A stretch of DNA of 64,000 bases, taken from contig NZ_QXMG01000029.1 of the NCBI RefSeq assembly GCF_003569765.1, positions 1 to 64,000 on the forward strand, read 5' to 3'. This stretch comes from Caldimonas tepidiphila (GTDB lineage Bacteria > Pseudomonadota > Gammaproteobacteria > Burkholderiales > Burkholderiaceae_C). Below the pieces are notes generated by a model. The model did no database searches. It was not told the origin of the DNA and worked only from the letters and a program-made list of their open reading frames with translations. Made by a program: the position numbers and the translations under genes. Below are positions 8,339-21,086 of the stretch, one piece after another (the stretch's first letter is position 1; every line of letters starts with the position of its first letter).

Positions 8339-11269
8339 TTACAGCGTGCGTGCCACTTCCTTGATCTCGAAGAACTCGAGCTGGTCGCCTTCGGCGATGT
8401 CGTTGTAGTTGCGGATGTTCAGGCCGCACTCGAAGTTCTCGCGCACTTCCTTGACGTCGTCCTTGAAGCGCTTGAGCGAATCGAGCTCGCCCGTGAAGAC
8501 CACCACGTTGTCGCGCAGCAGGCGCAGGCGCGCCGTGCGGCGGACGATGCCGGAGGTGACCATGCAACCCGCGATCGCGCCGACCTTCGACGAGCGGAAG
8601 ACCTGGCGGATCTCCGCGGTGCCGATGACCTCCTCGCGCTGCTCGGGCGCCAGCATGCCGGACATCGCTGCCTTCACGTCATCCACGGCGTCGTAGATGA
8701 TGTTGTAGTAGCGCAGGTCGACGCCGTTGTTCTCCGCGAGCTTGCGTGCACCCGCATCGGCGCGCACGTTGAAGCCGACGATGACCGCCTTCGACGCGAT
8801 CGCGAGGTTGACGTCCGATTCGCTGATGCCGCCGACCGCGGCGTGCACCACCTGCACCCGCACCTCGTCGGTGGAGAGCTTGAGCAGCGACGAGGCCAGC
8901 GCCTCCTGCGAGCCCTGCACGTCGGCCTTGATGATCAGCGGCAGCGTCTGCACGTCGCCCTGGCCCATCTGCTCGAACATGTTCTCGAGCTTGGCGGCCT
9001 GCTGCTTGGCCAGCTTCACGTCGCGGAACTTGCCCTGGCGGAACAGCGCGATCTCGCGTGCCTTGCGCTCGTCGGCCAGCACCATGAACTCGTCGCCGGC
9101 CTGCGGCACCTCGGTGAGGCCCTGGATCTCGACGGGGATCGACGGGCCGGCTTCCTGAGTCGGCTTGCCGTTCTCGTCGAGCATCGCCCGCACCCGGCCG
9201 TAGCTCGAGCCCGCCAGCACGATGTCGCCGCGCTTGAGCGTGCCGGACTGCACGAGGACCGTCGCGACCGGGCCGCGGCCCTTGTCGAGCTTGGCCTCGA
9301 TCACGAGACCCTTGGCCGGCGCGTCCTTCGCCGCGGTCAGCTCCAGCACCTCGGCCTGCAGCAGCACCTGCTCGAGCAGGTCGTCGATGCCCTGGCCGGT
9401 CCGCGCCGACACCGGCACGAAGGGCGAGTCGCCGCCGAAGTCCTCGGGCACGACCTGCTCGGCCACCAGCTCGCTCTTGACGCGCTCGACGTTGGCGTCG
9501 GGCTTGTCGATCTTGTTCATCGCGACGACGATCGGCACGCCGGCCGCCTTCGCGTGGTGGATCGCCTCGCGCGTCTGCGGCATCACGCCGTCGTCGGCCG
9601 CGACCACCAGGATCACGATGTCGGTGGCCTTGGCACCGCGGGCGCGCATCGCCGTGAAGGCGGCGTGGCCCGGGGTGTCGAGGAAGGTGATCGTGCCGCG
9701 CGGCGTGTCGACGTGGTAGGCGCCGATGTGCTGCGTGATGCCGCCCGCCTCGCCCGCTGCGACGCGGGAGCGGCGGATGTAGTCCAGCAGCGAGGTCTTG
9801 CCGTGGTCGACGTGGCCCATCACGGTCACGACCGGTGCGCGCGGCAGCTGCTCGTAGTCCTGCGCCTTCTCGTCTTCCTCGAGGAAGGTCTCCGGGTCGT
9901 CCAGCTTGGCCGCGAAGGCCTTGTGGCCCATTTCCTCGACGAGGATCATGGCCGTTTCCTGGTCGAGCTGCTGGTTGATGGTGACCATCTGGCCCAGCTT
10001 CATCAGCTTCTTGATGACCTCGGAGGCCTTGACCGACATCTTGTGCGCGAGGTCCGCGACGCTGATGGTCTCGGGGACATGCACCTCGTAGACCTGCGCC
10101 TCGGACGGGGCGACGAAGTTCGACGCCGAGTCGTTGCGGTCGCCACGGCGGCCGCCAGCGCGACCGGCCGGTGCGCGCCAGCCACCCGGACGCGCCCCGC
10201 CCGTGTCGCCACGGGTCTTGAGCGCGCCGCGCTTCTTGGCGGCGTCGTCGGCCCAGCTCGACGACAGCTTCTCGGACTTGACCGACTTCTTGTCGCCGGG
10301 CTTGGCGGCACCGGCCGGCGCGGGCGCGGCTGCGCCCGGCTTCGGCGCGGCACCGGGAGCGGCGGCCGGCTTGTGGATCGTGCCCTTGATGCCTTCCTTG
10401 GGCGCCTCGGGCTTCTTCTCCTCTTCCGGCTTCTTCGCGACCATCACGCCCTTGCGGGGCGTGGCCATCATCGCGCGGATCGCCGCGGCCTCGGCCTCGG
10501 CGGCCTTGCGGCGGCGCTCCAGGTCGGCCAGGCGCTGCGCCTCGGCGGCCTCGACCTCGGCGGCCTTCACCACGCGCACGGCGGGCTTGGGCGGCTCGGC
10601 CGGCTTCGCGACCGGGGCGGGTGCGGGCGGCGGGGGCGCGGCGGGACGGCCGTTGTCGCCGCCCACGGTGGCGGTGGCGTTCTGCTTGGCGCGCGCGGCA
10701 GCGGCCTCGGCGGCGGCACGCGCGGCGGCCTCAGCGGCGGCGCGCTCGGCAGCCTCGCGCTCACGGCGCGCCTGCTCCTCGCGCTCGCGGCGCTCCTGCT
10801 CCTCGCGCTGGCGGCGCTGCTCGGCGAGCGCCTCCTCCTGCGCACGCAGGCGTTCGGCTTCCATGCGGGCCTCCTCTTCCTGGCGACGCAGCCGCTCCTC
10901 GGCTTCCGCCGCGGCCGCTTCTTCCGCCGCGAGGTCGGGCGCGCCGACGCCGCCGGCCACGGCCGGCTCGTCACGCTTCACGAACACGCGCTTCTTGCGC
11001 ACCTCCACGGGGATGGTGCGTGCGCGACCGGTGGCATCGGCCTGCCGGATTTCTGTGGTCGATCTCTTGGTCAGGGTGATCTTCTTGCGATCGGCACCGC
11101 TGGTGCCGTGGGCGTTGCGTAGGTATTCGAGCAGACGTTCCTTGTCTGCATCTGTCAGCGAATCCTGCGGGGAAGCCTTCGCCACCCCGGCGGACTTGAG
11201 CTGCTCGAGCAGCGTCGTCGCGGGGCGGTTCAGCTCGGCAGCGAACTGAGCGACGGTGGTGACGGCCAT
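8339..11269 (-). CDS. infB: Translation initiation factor IF-2
   Basis: GTPase that brings initiator tRNA to the 30S subunit. 976 aa: IF2_N modules ([16 protein letters not shown] start and a second copy around residues 400-450), a long charged Ala/Glu/Arg then Ala/Pro linker, the G domain near residue 475 ([28 protein letters not shown]), then domains II-IV. The linker is longer than in enterics, as is common in high-GC Betaproteobacteria. Third gene of the rimP operon, 65 nt after nusA. Confidence 0.97.
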   Translation of the reverse strand: MAVTTVAQFAAELNRPATTLLEQLKSAGVAKASPQDSLTDADKERLLEYLRNAHGTSGADRKKITLTKRSTTEIRQADATGRARTIPVEVRKKRVFVKRDEPAVAGGVGAPDLAAEEAAAAEAEERLRRQEEEARMEAERLRAQEEALAEQRRQREEQERREREEQARREREAAERAAAEAAARAAAEAAAARAKQNATATVGGDNGRPAAPPPPAPAPVAKPAEPPKPAVRVVKAAEVEAAEAQRLADLERRRKAAEAEAAAIRAMMATPRKGVMVAKKPEEEKKPEAPKEGIKGTIHKPAAAPGAAPKPGAAAPAPAGAAKPGDKKSVKSEKLSSSWADDAAKKRGALKTRGDTGGARPGGWRAPAGRAGGRRGDRNDSASNFVAPSEAQVYEVHVPETISVADLAHKMSVKASEVIKKLMKLGQMVTINQQLDQETAMILVEEMGHKAFAAKLDDPETFLEEDEKAQDYEQLPRAPVVTVMGHVDHGKTSLLDYIRRSRVAAGEAGGITQHIGAYHVDTPRGTITFLDTPGHAAFTAMRARGAKATDIVILVVAADDGVMPQTREAIHHAKAAGVPIVVAMNKIDKPDANVERVKSELVAEQVVPEDFGGDSPFVPVSARTGQGIDDLLEQVLLQAEVLELTAAKDAPAKGLVIEAKLDKGRGPVATVLVQSGTLKRGDIVLAGSSYGRVRAMLDENGKPTQEAGPSIPVEIQGLTEVPQAGDEFMVLADERKAREIALFRQGKFRDVKLAKQQAAKLENMFEQMGQGDVQTLPLIIKADVQGSQEALASSLLKLSTDEVRVQVVHAAVGGISESDVNLAIASKAVIVGFNVRADAGARKLAENNGVDLRYYNIIYDAVDDVKAAMSGMLAPEQREEVIGTAEIRQVFRSSKVGAIAGCMVTSGIVRRTARLRLLRDNVVVFTGELDSLKRFKDDVKEVRENFECGLNIRNYNDIAEGDQLEFFEIKEVARTL

Positions 11270-11334
11270 TGTGTAGTCCTTGGCGAGCGGTGCTGTGTGC
11301 CTGTTGCGTGGTTCCGGGGGCGACGTCGTGCCGT

Positions 11335-12813
11335 TCAGGCGGTGAACCAGTGTTCACGCGCCTTCATGATCAGCGCCTTCGCCTGGGCGTCGGGCACCCC
11401 GGTGATCTCGGTGAGCTCGTCCACGGCCAGATCGGCGAGGTCGTCGCGGGTATGGATGCCCGCGCCCGCCAGCTTGGCGATCAGCTCCCCGTCGAGCCCG
11501 TCGAGATCGCGCAGATCCTGCGACACCTCGTCGAACCGCTCCTCTTTTGCGATTTCCATCGTCAACAGCACATCCTTGGCACGGTTGCGCAGTTCGTTGA
11601 CGGTGTCCTCGTCGAAGGCTTCGATCTCGAGCATTTCCTGCAGCGGCACGTAGGCCACTTCCTCGAGGCTGGTGAAGCCTTCCTCGATCAGGATGTCGGC
11701 GACCTCCTGGTCCACGTCCAGCTTCTCCATGAAGAGCTGGCGGATGGCCCCGCTCTCCTCGGCCTGCTTGGCCTGGGATTCCTCGGCGGTCATGATGTTG
11801 ATGCGCCAGCCGGTCAGCTCGGACGCGAGCCGAACGTTCTGGCCGCCTCGACCGATGGCGATGGCGAGGTTCTCCTCGTCCACCACCACGTCCATCGCGT
11901 GGCGCTCCTCGTCGACGACGATCGACTGCACGTTCGCCGGCGCGAGGGCACCGATCACAAATTGGGCCGGATCCTCGGACCACAAGACGATGTCGACGCG
12001 TTCGCCGGCCAACTCGTTCGTGACGCCGTTGACGCGCGAGCCGCGCACGCCGACGCAGGTGCCGATCGGGTCGACCCGCTTGTCGTGCGACAGCACCGCG
12101 ATCTTGGCGCGCGAGCCGGGATCGCGTGCGCAGTTCTTGATCTCCAGCAGGCCCTGCTCGATCTCGGGAACCTCCTGGCGGAACAGCTCGATCATGAAGG
12201 CCGGGGCGCTTCTCGACAGCACGATCTGCGGGCCGCGCAGCGTCGGGTCGACCTCGAGGATGACCGCTCGCACGCGGTCGCCGGTGCGCAGGTTCTCCTT
12301 CGGGATCATCTCGGTGCGCTTCAGGCGCCCCTCGACGCGGCCCGACTCGACGATCAGGTCGCCCTTGTCCAGGCGCTTGACGGTGCCGACGAAGATCTTG
12401 TCGCCGCGGGCCAGGAAGTCGTTGAGCAGCTGCTCGCGCTCGGCGTCGCGGATCTTCTGCAGGATCACCTGCTTGGCGGCCTGCGCGCCGATGCGCCCGA
12501 TCGGCACCGACTCCACCGATTCCTCGATGTAGTCGTCCACCTCGATGTCCGGGATCTGCTCGGCGGCCTCGAACAGCAGGATTTCCGACTCGGGCAGTTG
12601 CAGGCCGGCCTCGTCCGGCACCACGTGCCAGCGGCGGAAGGTCTCGTACTCGCCGGTGTCGCGGTCGATGGCGACGCGAATGTCCACCTCGCCCTCGTAC
12701 AGCTTCTTGGTCGCGGAGGCGAGCGCCGCCTCCACGGCCCCGAACACCACCTCGCGGTCCACGCTCTTCTCACGCGAGATGGCGTCGACCAGCATCAACA
12801 GTTCGCGGTTCAT
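11335..12813 (-). CDS. nusA: Transcription termination/antitermination factor NusA
   Basis: RNA-polymerase-binding factor acting in pausing, termination and rRNA antitermination. 492 aa: N-terminal polymerase-binding domain ([18 protein letters not shown]), S1 domain, tandem KH domains ([17 protein letters not shown]), and two C-terminal acidic helix-hairpin repeats. The start overlaps the rimP stop as ATGA, implying translational coupling. In enterics NusA represses its own operon through leader terminators; a similar leader terminator is visible here at 13580-13608. Confidence 0.97.
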   Translation of the reverse strand: MNRELLMLVDAISREKSVDREVVFGAVEAALASATKKLYEGEVDIRVAIDRDTGEYETFRRWHVVPDEAGLQLPESEILLFEAAEQIPDIEVDDYIEESVESVPIGRIGAQAAKQVILQKIRDAEREQLLNDFLARGDKIFVGTVKRLDKGDLIVESGRVEGRLKRTEMIPKENLRTGDRVRAVILEVDPTLRGPQIVLSRSAPAFMIELFRQEVPEIEQGLLEIKNCARDPGSRAKIAVLSHDKRVDPIGTCVGVRGSRVNGVTNELAGERVDIVLWSEDPAQFVIGALAPANVQSIVVDEERHAMDVVVDEENLAIAIGRGGQNVRLASELTGWRINIMTAEESQAKQAEESGAIRQLFMEKLDVDQEVADILIEEGFTSLEEVAYVPLQEMLEIEAFDEDTVNELRNRAKDVLLTMEIAKEERFDEVSQDLRDLDGLDGELIAKLAGAGIHTRDDLADLAVDELTEITGVPDAQAKALIMKAREHWFTA

Positions 12814-13361
12814 TGCTCTTGACCTCCGTCTTTTTCTGCATCCGGCGCGGCAGCGTCGTCCGCCGCAGGCGCTGCGGTCGGCGGTGTCTGGAAGCGGCGG
12901 CCCTTGAAATCCACCACCGGCACGAGGCGTGCCTCGCGCACCTCGTCGAGCGTGAAGCCGAGCGCCTGCTCGACCTTGCCATCGGTCCAGACCAGGCGCC
13001 AGCCCTCGTCGGCCGCTTCCAGCACGCCGCGGTACTTCTTGCGATTCTGGAACGACTGCTTGAGCGTCACCTCGACCTCCTGGCCGACGAAGCGCTGGTA
13101 GTGCTCCGGCCGGCGCAGCGGCCGGTCGAGCCCGGGCGAGGACACCTCGAGCCGCTCGTAGGGCACGCCCTCGACTTCCAGCAGGTACTGCAGCTGGCGG
13201 GTGACCTTCTCGCAGTCGTCGACGGTGATGAACTCACCGTTCGGGTCGTCGGGCAGGCGGTCGATGAAGACCTGCAGCAGCCCGCGGCCGCTGCGCACGC
13301 AATCCACCAGGTCGTAGCCCAACCCGGTCACGGTGTTCTCCACCAAGGTTTGCCAACCCAT
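12810..13361 (-). CDS. rimP: Ribosome maturation factor RimP
   Basis: Needed for 30S assembly. From the ATG at 13361 the protein is 183 aa and starts [19 protein letters not shown]; the family hallmark [12 protein letters not shown]-like stretch appears as [15 protein letters not shown]. An in-frame ATG at 13373 is possible but its Shine-Dalgarno would be too close; the 60+ residues further upstream lack family similarity and are leader. First gene of the operon; its stop overlaps nusA. Confidence 0.92.
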   Translation of the reverse strand: MGWQTLVENTVTGLGYDLVDCVRSGRGLLQVFIDRLPDDPNGEFITVDDCEKVTRQLQYLLEVEGVPYERLEVSSPGLDRPLRRPEHYQRFVGQEVEVTLKQSFQNRKKYRGVLEAADEGWRLVWTDGKVEQALGFTLDEVREARLVPVVDFKGRRFQTPPTAAPAADDAAAPDAEKDGGQEQ

Positions 13362-13579
13362 GCGCTGCCCCATCCCCTGATCAGCCGGCGACGACGATTG
13401 CTCGTCCCCTCCCGGCATTCCACTCTCCGAACCGACGTTCCTGCGCTCTTTCAATCCTGCCCGCTCAATTGTGTAATGCCATGCAGGCGGCATGCCGGGC
13501 ACTCCCGGCAAAAGCCCACCCCATCTGCTGCCTTGCCATTGCCTGCCTCGCCCGGAAAACCCACCCGAAGCGATCAAGC

Positions 13580-13608
13580 AAAAAAAATGGGCTGGATTGC
13601 TCCGCCCA
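13580..13608 (-). terminator. Intrinsic terminator in the rimP operon leader (possible attenuator)
   Basis: On the minus strand TGGGCGGA, a GCAA tetraloop and TCC-A-GCCCA form a stem with one bulge, followed by eight T (13587-13580). It lies about 20-45 nt after the predicted start of transcription and over 200 nt before rimP, where a terminator only makes sense as an attenuator. Confidence 0.65.
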
Positions 13609-13631
13609 AGCCGTTTTCTAGCGAAAGACGG

Positions 13632-13660
13632 ATTGTACCAAGCAAGCGCCCCTCAAGCAA
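13632..13660 (-). promoter_or_regulatory. Predicted sigma-70 promoter for the rimP-nusA-infB operon
   Basis: Minus strand: -35 TTGCTT (13660-13655), 17-nt spacer, -10 TACAAT (13637-13632). Transcription would start near 13625, giving a leader of about 265 nt before rimP. Confidence 0.5.
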
Positions 13661-13809
13661 GGCAGGGCACGCTTGTCAAGCCCTGGACTTCCGCACGGGC
13701 TGCGCACCGCGTTCGGTGGCCGGCGGAGCGGATGATGCCTCATGATCCGCCCTGCCGCATCGCGGCGGCATGCGAGAATTCGCGCCGAATTTTCAGATCT
13801 GGAGAGAAC

Positions 13810-14610
13810 ATGGGATTTCTGGCGGGCAAACGCCTGTTGATCACCGGCTTGCTGTCCAACCGCTCGATCGCCTACGGCATCGCGCGCGCCTGCCGCCGCG
13901 AGGGCGCCGAACTGGCCTTCAGCTACGTCGGCGAGCGCTTCAAGGACCGCATCACGGAATTTGCACGGGAGTTCGACTCGGAACTGGTCTTCGACTGCGA
14001 CGTCGGCAGCGACGAGCAGATCACCCGACTCTTTGCCGACCTCGGCCAGCACTGGCCGACCTTCGACGGCTTCGTGCACTCGATCGGCTTCGCGCCGCGC
14101 GAGGCGATCTCGGGCGAGTTCCTGGACGGCTTCTCGCGCGAGGCCTTCCGCACCGCGATGGACATCTCCGCGTACAGCTTCCCCGCGATGGCCAAGGCCG
14201 CGGCGCCGATGCTCAACGAGCGCGCCGCGCTGCTGACGCTGAGCTACCTCGGCGCGGTGCGCCACGTGCCGAGCTACAACACGATGGGCCTGGCGAAGGC
14301 GGCGCTCGAGTCGAGCGTGCGTTATCTGGCCGTGAACCTCGGCCTGAAGGGCGTGCGCGTCAACGGCATCTCCGCCGGGCCGATCAAGACGCTGGCGGCC
14401 TCGGGCATCAAGGGCTTCGGCAAGATCCTCGACGTGGTCGAGACCAACGCGCCGCTGCGCCGCAACGTGACGATCGACGACGTCGGCAACGTCGCAGCCT
14501 TCCTGATGTCGGACCTCGCGTCCGGCATCACGGCCGAGATCACCTACGTGGACGCCGGCTTCAGCCAGGTGATGGGCGGCGGCAGCGGCGGCCAGCCGCT
14601 CGAAGGCTGA
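13810..14610 (+). CDS. fabI: Enoyl-ACP reductase (NADH) FabI
   Basis: Last step of the fatty-acid elongation cycle: reduces trans-2-enoyl-ACP to acyl-ACP. 266 aa short-chain-dehydrogenase fold. The cofactor loop is [13 protein letters not shown], and the catalytic Tyr-x6-Lys falls at Y156 and K163, the numbering known from E. coli FabI. ATG 13810 is preceded by GGAGAGA; the longer open frame upstream has no similarity. A terminator follows at 14632. Confidence 0.96.
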   Translation: MGFLAGKRLLITGLLSNRSIAYGIARACRREGAELAFSYVGERFKDRITEFAREFDSELVFDCDVGSDEQITRLFADLGQHWPTFDGFVHSIGFAPREAISGEFLDGFSREAFRTAMDISAYSFPAMAKAAAPMLNERAALLTLSYLGAVRHVPSYNTMGLAKAALESSVRYLAVNLGLKGVRVNGISAGPIKTLAASGIKGFGKILDVVETNAPLRRNVTIDDVGNVAAFLMSDLASGITAEITYVDAGFSQVMGGGSGGQPLEG

Positions 14611-14631
14611 CCCTCCCGCCCCAGCACCCCG

Positions 14632-14654
14632 AACCCGCCCCGGCGGGTTTTTTC
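14632..14654 (+). terminator. Intrinsic terminator after fabI
   Basis: Stem AACCCGCC/GGCGGGTT followed by TTTT on the plus strand, 22 nt after the fabI stop. Confidence 0.8.
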
Positions 14655-14711
14655 TTGCCCGGGCGCGCGAAGCAGGGGCGCCGCGAACGCGCAAGCGGCA
14701 CCCGCAAAGGA

Positions 14712-14743
14712 AAATGCCCGCACAGCGGGCTGTGCGGGCATTC
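14712..14743 (-). terminator. Intrinsic terminator after tRNA-Ser
   Basis: A 13-bp perfect stem (14714-14726 with 14731-14743, CGGG loop) and a short T tract on the minus strand, 7 nt after the CCA end of the tRNA. Confidence 0.75.
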
Positions 14744-14750
14744 CTGGTCT

Positions 14751-14842
14751 GGCGGAGACGGAGGGATTCGAACCCTCGATGGAGTTTTTGACCCCATACT
14801 CCCTTAGCAGGGGAGCACCTTCGGCCTCTCGGTCACGTCTCC
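14751..14842 (-). tRNA. serX: tRNA-Ser (anticodon GCT)
   Basis: Cloverleaf with 7-bp acceptor GGAGACG/CGTCTCC, anticodon loop CTGCTAA reading AGC/AGU codons, long variable arm typical of class II serine tRNA, TTCGAAT T loop and an encoded CCA (14753-14751). 92 nt with CCA. It has its own promoter overlapping the lysC stop. The gene symbol is only a generic placeholder. Confidence 0.95.
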
Positions 14843-14853
14843 GAAGAAGGGCT

Positions 14854-14883
14854 ATTCTAGCCGAGACTTCACGAAAAGATCAA
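14854..14883 (-). promoter_or_regulatory. Predicted promoter of tRNA-Ser
   Basis: Minus strand: -35 TTGATC (14883-14878), 18-nt spacer, -10 TAGAAT (14859-14854). The -35 box overlaps the lysC stop codon, and the start point would fall about 5 nt before the tRNA 5' end. Confidence 0.55.
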
Positions 14884-16145
14884 GCGGCCTGGTCGAGATC
14901 GAAGGCCTTGTGCAGCGCGCGCACGGCGAGCTCCATGTACTTCTCGTCGATCACGACGCTGGTCTTGATCTCGGAGGTGGTGATCATCTGGATGTTGATG
15001 CCCTCCTCGCTCAGCGCGCGGAACATCTTGGCCGCGACGCCGGCGTGCGAGCGCATGCCGATGCCGACGATCGAGACCTTGCAGATCTTGGTGTCGCCGG
15101 TGACCTTCTCGGCGCCGAGCTGCGGCACGATCTGGCTGTTGAGCAGGTCGACCGTGCGCGCGTAGTCGTTGCGGTGCACGGTGAACGAGAAGTCGGTCTT
15201 GCCCTCGTGCGAGACGTTCTGGATGATCACGTCCACGTCGATATTGGCCTCGGCGACGCCGCCGAGGATCTGGTAGGCGATGCCGGGCTTGTCGGGCACG
15301 CCCATCACGGTGATCTTGGCCTCGTCGCGGTTGAACGCGATGCCGGACACAACGGCTTGTTCCATTTTCTCGTCTTCCTCAAAGGTGATCAGCGTTCCGG
15401 ACTTCGCCTCTTCCTCGAGGTCGATGTCCCAGGGCGTGAAGCTCGACAGCACGCGCAGCGGCACCTTGTACTTGCCCGCGAACTCGACCGAGCGGATCTG
15501 CAGCACCTTGGAGCCGAGGCTGGCCATCTCCAGCATTTCCTCGAAGCTGATCGTGTGCAGGCGGCGCGCGTCGGGCACGATGCGCGGATCGGTCGTGTAG
15601 ACGCCGTCGACATCGGTGTAGATCAGGCACTCGTCGGCCTTCATCGCGGCGGCGACCGCCACGGCCGAGGTGTCCGAGCCACCGCGGCCGAGCGTGGTGA
15701 TGTGGCCTTCCGGGTCGATGCCCTGGAAGCCCGTGATCACCACCACCTTGCCGGCGGCGAGGTCGGCGCGCACGCGGACGTCGTCGATGCTCTCGATGCG
15801 CGCCTTCGTGAAGGCCGAATCGGTGCGCACCGGCACCTGCCAGCCGGCGTAGCTGACGGCTTCGAGCCCTTCGGCCTGCAGCGCCAGCGCCAGCAGGCCC
15901 ACCGACACCTGCTCCCCGGTGGAGGCGATCATGTCGAGCTCACGCTGGTACTGCGCGCTGTGCACGCTCGGCGCCACGTCCTTGGCCAGGCCGAGCAGGC
16001 GGTTGGTTTCGCCGCTCATGGCCGAGGGGACGACGACCATCTGGTGGCCGGCCCGGTGCCATTTGGCGACGCGCTTGGCGACGTTCTTGATGCGCTCGGT
16101 CGAGCCCATCGACGTGCCGCCGTATTTGTGAACGATCAGTGCCAT
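14880..16145 (-). CDS. lysC: Aspartate kinase
   Basis: Phosphorylates aspartate, the first step to lysine, threonine, methionine and diaminopimelate. 421 aa: kinase domain with KYGGTSMGS at residues 7-15 and GRGGSDTSAVA, then two C-terminal ACT domains that would bind feedback amino acids (Lys/Thr). The ATG at 16145 gives the family start MALIVHKYGGTS; the upstream extension of the open frame is basic and unrelated. Divergent from the LOG gene. Confidence 0.96.
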   Translation of the reverse strand: MALIVHKYGGTSMGSTERIKNVAKRVAKWHRAGHQMVVVPSAMSGETNRLLGLAKDVAPSVHSAQYQRELDMIASTGEQVSVGLLALALQAEGLEAVSYAGWQVPVRTDSAFTKARIESIDDVRVRADLAAGKVVVITGFQGIDPEGHITTLGRGGSDTSAVAVAAAMKADECLIYTDVDGVYTTDPRIVPDARRLHTISFEEMLEMASLGSKVLQIRSVEFAGKYKVPLRVLSSFTPWDIDLEEEAKSGTLITFEEDEKMEQAVVSGIAFNRDEAKITVMGVPDKPGIAYQILGGVAEANIDVDVIIQNVSHEGKTDFSFTVHRNDYARTVDLLNSQIVPQLGAEKVTGDTKICKVSIVGIGMRSHAGVAAKMFRALSEEGINIQMITTSEIKTSVVIDEKYMELAVRALHKAFDLDQAA

Positions 16146-16288
16146 GGAGAGTGGTGTTGCGCGCTTCGAGGGTTGCAGAGGCTTTTTGCGGCGCAGTCGC
16201 AAAGCCCTCAATTATAGCCGCGCACCCTGCCGCCCTCCGCCGCGGCGGCCTCGCACTTTGTCACGGCGCACTGCCCCACAATCGCGGC

Positions 16289-16879
16289 ATGACAACCCAG
16301 CCTTTTTCCCTCTGCGTGTACTGCGGCTCCCGCAACGGCGCCTTGCCCGACTACGAGGCGGCGGCCCGCGCGGTCGGCCGCGAGATCGGCCGCCGCGGCT
16401 GGCAGCTCGTCTACGGCGGCGGCAAGGTCGGCCTGATGGGCGCGGTGGCCGACGCGGTGCTCGACGCCGGCGGCCGCGCGGTGGGCGTGATCCCGCGCTC
16501 GCTGATGGACCGCGAGGTCGGCCACGCCGGCCTGCACGAGCTGCACGTGGTGGACACGATGCACCAGCGCAAGCAGATGATGGCCGAGCGCAGCGACGCC
16601 TTCCTCGCGCTGCCCGGCGGCATCGGCACCTTCGAGGAGCTGTTCGAGGTCTGGACCTGGCGCCAGCTCGGCTACCACGACAAGCCAATCGGGCTGCTCA
16701 ACGCCGCCGGCTACTACGACGGCTTCGTCGACTTCATCGCGCACACGGTGCGCCAGGGCTTCCTGTCGCAGGCGCAGCAGGAGGTGCTGCTGAGCGGCAC
16801 GGAGCCGGCGGAACTGCTCGAGCGCCTCGCCGCGCAGGCCGCGCGCGCCGACGCGCCCGACGACTACCGGCGCATCTGA
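16289..16879 (+). CDS. LOG-family nucleoside 5'-monophosphate phosphoribohydrolase (TIGR00730)
   Basis: 196-aa Rossmann-like protein with the family signature PGGIGTFEE at residues 109-117 and GGGKVGLMG near residue 47. Homologues cleave the N-glycosidic bond of AMP or cytokinin monophosphates; the true bacterial substrate here is unknown. ATG 16289 gives MTTQPFSLCVYCGSRNG, the usual start. Monocistronic; it faces the P-II gene across a hairpin. Confidence 0.9.
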   Translation: MTTQPFSLCVYCGSRNGALPDYEAAARAVGREIGRRGWQLVYGGGKVGLMGAVADAVLDAGGRAVGVIPRSLMDREVGHAGLHELHVVDTMHQRKQMMAERSDAFLALPGGIGTFEELFEVWTWRQLGYHDKPIGLLNAAGYYDGFVDFIAHTVRQGFLSQAQQEVLLSGTEPAELLERLAAQAARADAPDDYRRI

Positions 16880-16901
16880 GCCCCGCCCCGCCCCGGCCAT
16901 G

Positions 16902-16925
16902 AAAAAGGCCCGCGCTCGGCGGGCC
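16902..16925 (-). terminator. Intrinsic terminator after the P-II gene
   Basis: Stem GGCCCGC/GCGGGCC (16907-16913 with 16919-16925) followed on the minus strand by five T. It may also weakly stop the plus-strand LOG gene. Confidence 0.75.
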
Positions 16926-16961
16926 TTCTCTCGTGCGGGAGAGGGAGTCAGTCGGCTGCCC

Positions 16962-19503
<2,542 letters not shown>

Positions 19504-19683
19504 GGTGCAGGCTCCTGACGGTCTCGGGGAAGGCCCGGGCACGGCGGGTGTACGTCACGCCACACCAGCAGGCGCCGTGCCGTTTCAGTACGCTCGGGGG
19601 GGCCGGCAGGGCGGCGGGTCTCGTGCGCCGCCGGGCCGCGCGACACGCCCCGGCGGCACGGGGCGGGAAGAAACAGGACGGGA

Positions 19684-20865
19684 ATGGATCGCTCGAACGA
19701 TTATGTCATCCGGGTGGCGGGCAAGCCCGCCGAGGTGGACGCGGCTGCGTGGGACGCGCTCGCGGACGCGTCGCCGCTGGCGGGGCCCTTCGTGCGCCAC
19801 GCCTACCTGCAGGCGCTGCACGAGTCGCGCAGCGCCGTGGCGAAGACCGGCTGGACGCCGCAGTTCCTCACCGTCTGGCTGCGCGACGCGCTCGTCGCCG
19901 CCTGCCCGCTCTACCTGAAGAGCCACTCCTACGGCGAGTACGTGTTCGACTGGGCCTGGGCCGAGGCCTACCAGCGCCACGGCCTCGACTACTACCCGAA
20001 GCTGCTCGCGGCGGTCCCCTTCACGCCGGTGCCGGGCCCCCGCCTGCTCGCGCGCGACGACGCGGCGCGGCGCGCGCTGCTGCAGGGCCTGCAGGCGCTG
20101 GCCGAGCGCGGCGGGCTGTCGTCGGCGCACGTGCTCTTCCTCGACGACGCCGACCTCGCCGCGGTGCAGGCCGCCGAGGCCGAGGGCTGGATGCTGCGCA
20201 GCACGGTGCAGTTCCACTGGTGCAACCGCGAGCCCGAGCCCTACGCCGACTTCGCCGACTTCCTCGCCGGACTGCAGCGCGACAAGCGCAAGAAGATCCA
20301 GCAGGAGAGGCGCCGCGTCGCCGAGGCCAGCGTCACCTTCCGCACGCTGCGCGGCGCCGAGATCGGGCGCGAGGACTGGGACTTCTTCCACCGCTGCTAC
20401 GAGGCCACCTACCGCGCGCACTTCTCCACCCCCTACCTGACGCGCGAGTTCTTCGCGCGCATGCAGCGCGACATGCCGGAACACTGGCTGCTGTTCGTCG
20501 CCGAGCGCGGCGGCGAGCGCATCGCCGCGTCGCTGCTGGCGATCGACGCCGCGCGCGGCACCGCCTACGGGCGCTACTGGGGCGCGACCGAGTCCGTGTC
20601 CTGCCTGCACTTCGAGGCCTGCTACTACCGGCCGCTCGAGTGGTGCATCGCGCAGGGATTCCGGCGCTTCGAGGGTGGCGCGCAGGGCGAGCACAAGATG
20701 GCGCGCGGGCTGCTGCCGGTGCGGACCTGGTCGGCGCACTGGCTGAGCCACCCGGCCTTCGCCGACGCGGTGGCGCGCTTCCTCGAGCGCGAGGGCGCCG
20801 GCGTCGAGGCCTACGTGGACGAGCTGCGCGAGCGCAACCCGTTCAAGGCCGACGACCCGGCCTGA
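19684..20865 (+). CDS. COG3146/DUF482 predicted N-acyltransferase (GNAT-like)
   Basis: 393 aa. Matches the FemAB/GNAT-like DUF482 family: WLRDALVAACPLYLKSHSYGEYVFDWAWAEAY in the first third and RRFEGGAQGEHKMARGL near the C-terminus. No enzymatic role is firmly established for the family; an acyl or aminoacyl transfer is inferred from the fold. It stands alone between nadE (divergent) and the PEP-CTERM gene. Confidence 0.8.
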   Translation: MDRSNDYVIRVAGKPAEVDAAAWDALADASPLAGPFVRHAYLQALHESRSAVAKTGWTPQFLTVWLRDALVAACPLYLKSHSYGEYVFDWAWAEAYQRHGLDYYPKLLAAVPFTPVPGPRLLARDDAARRALLQGLQALAERGGLSSAHVLFLDDADLAAVQAAEAEGWMLRSTVQFHWCNREPEPYADFADFLAGLQRDKRKKIQQERRRVAEASVTFRTLRGAEIGREDWDFFHRCYEATYRAHFSTPYLTREFFARMQRDMPEHWLLFVAERGGERIAASLLAIDAARGTAYGRYWGATESVSCLHFEACYYRPLEWCIAQGFRRFEGGAQGEHKMARGLLPVRTWSAHWLSHPAFADAVARFLEREGAGVEAYVDELRERNPFKADDPA

Positions 20866-21086
20866 GCCACCGCCCGCCGCCTGCCACGAGCAAGCGCGGG
20901 GCGTCAGCCCCCGGCTTCCGGGATCGCACCGAGGCAGGGGGTGCCTGCATGGCCCGCCCGCCCCCTAGCATCTTCCGGCCGGACCCGACCGGGCAGGCCC
21001 GGCGCCGCCGGACCGCGCGCCGGTGGCGGCGCCGAGGGCCTCGACGCGCCCTCGCCCGGTCCCCTTCACGGCAGGAAAGGACCTCC

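Larger units (their letters stand above)
13362..13809. other. Divergent regulatory region between rimP and fabI
   Basis: 448 nt with no credible gene. On the minus side it holds a promoter (13632-13660) and an intrinsic terminator (13580-13608) upstream of rimP. On the plus side, fabI has the Shine-Dalgarno GGAGAGA at 13801; no clear fabI promoter could be picked out. Confidence 0.6.
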
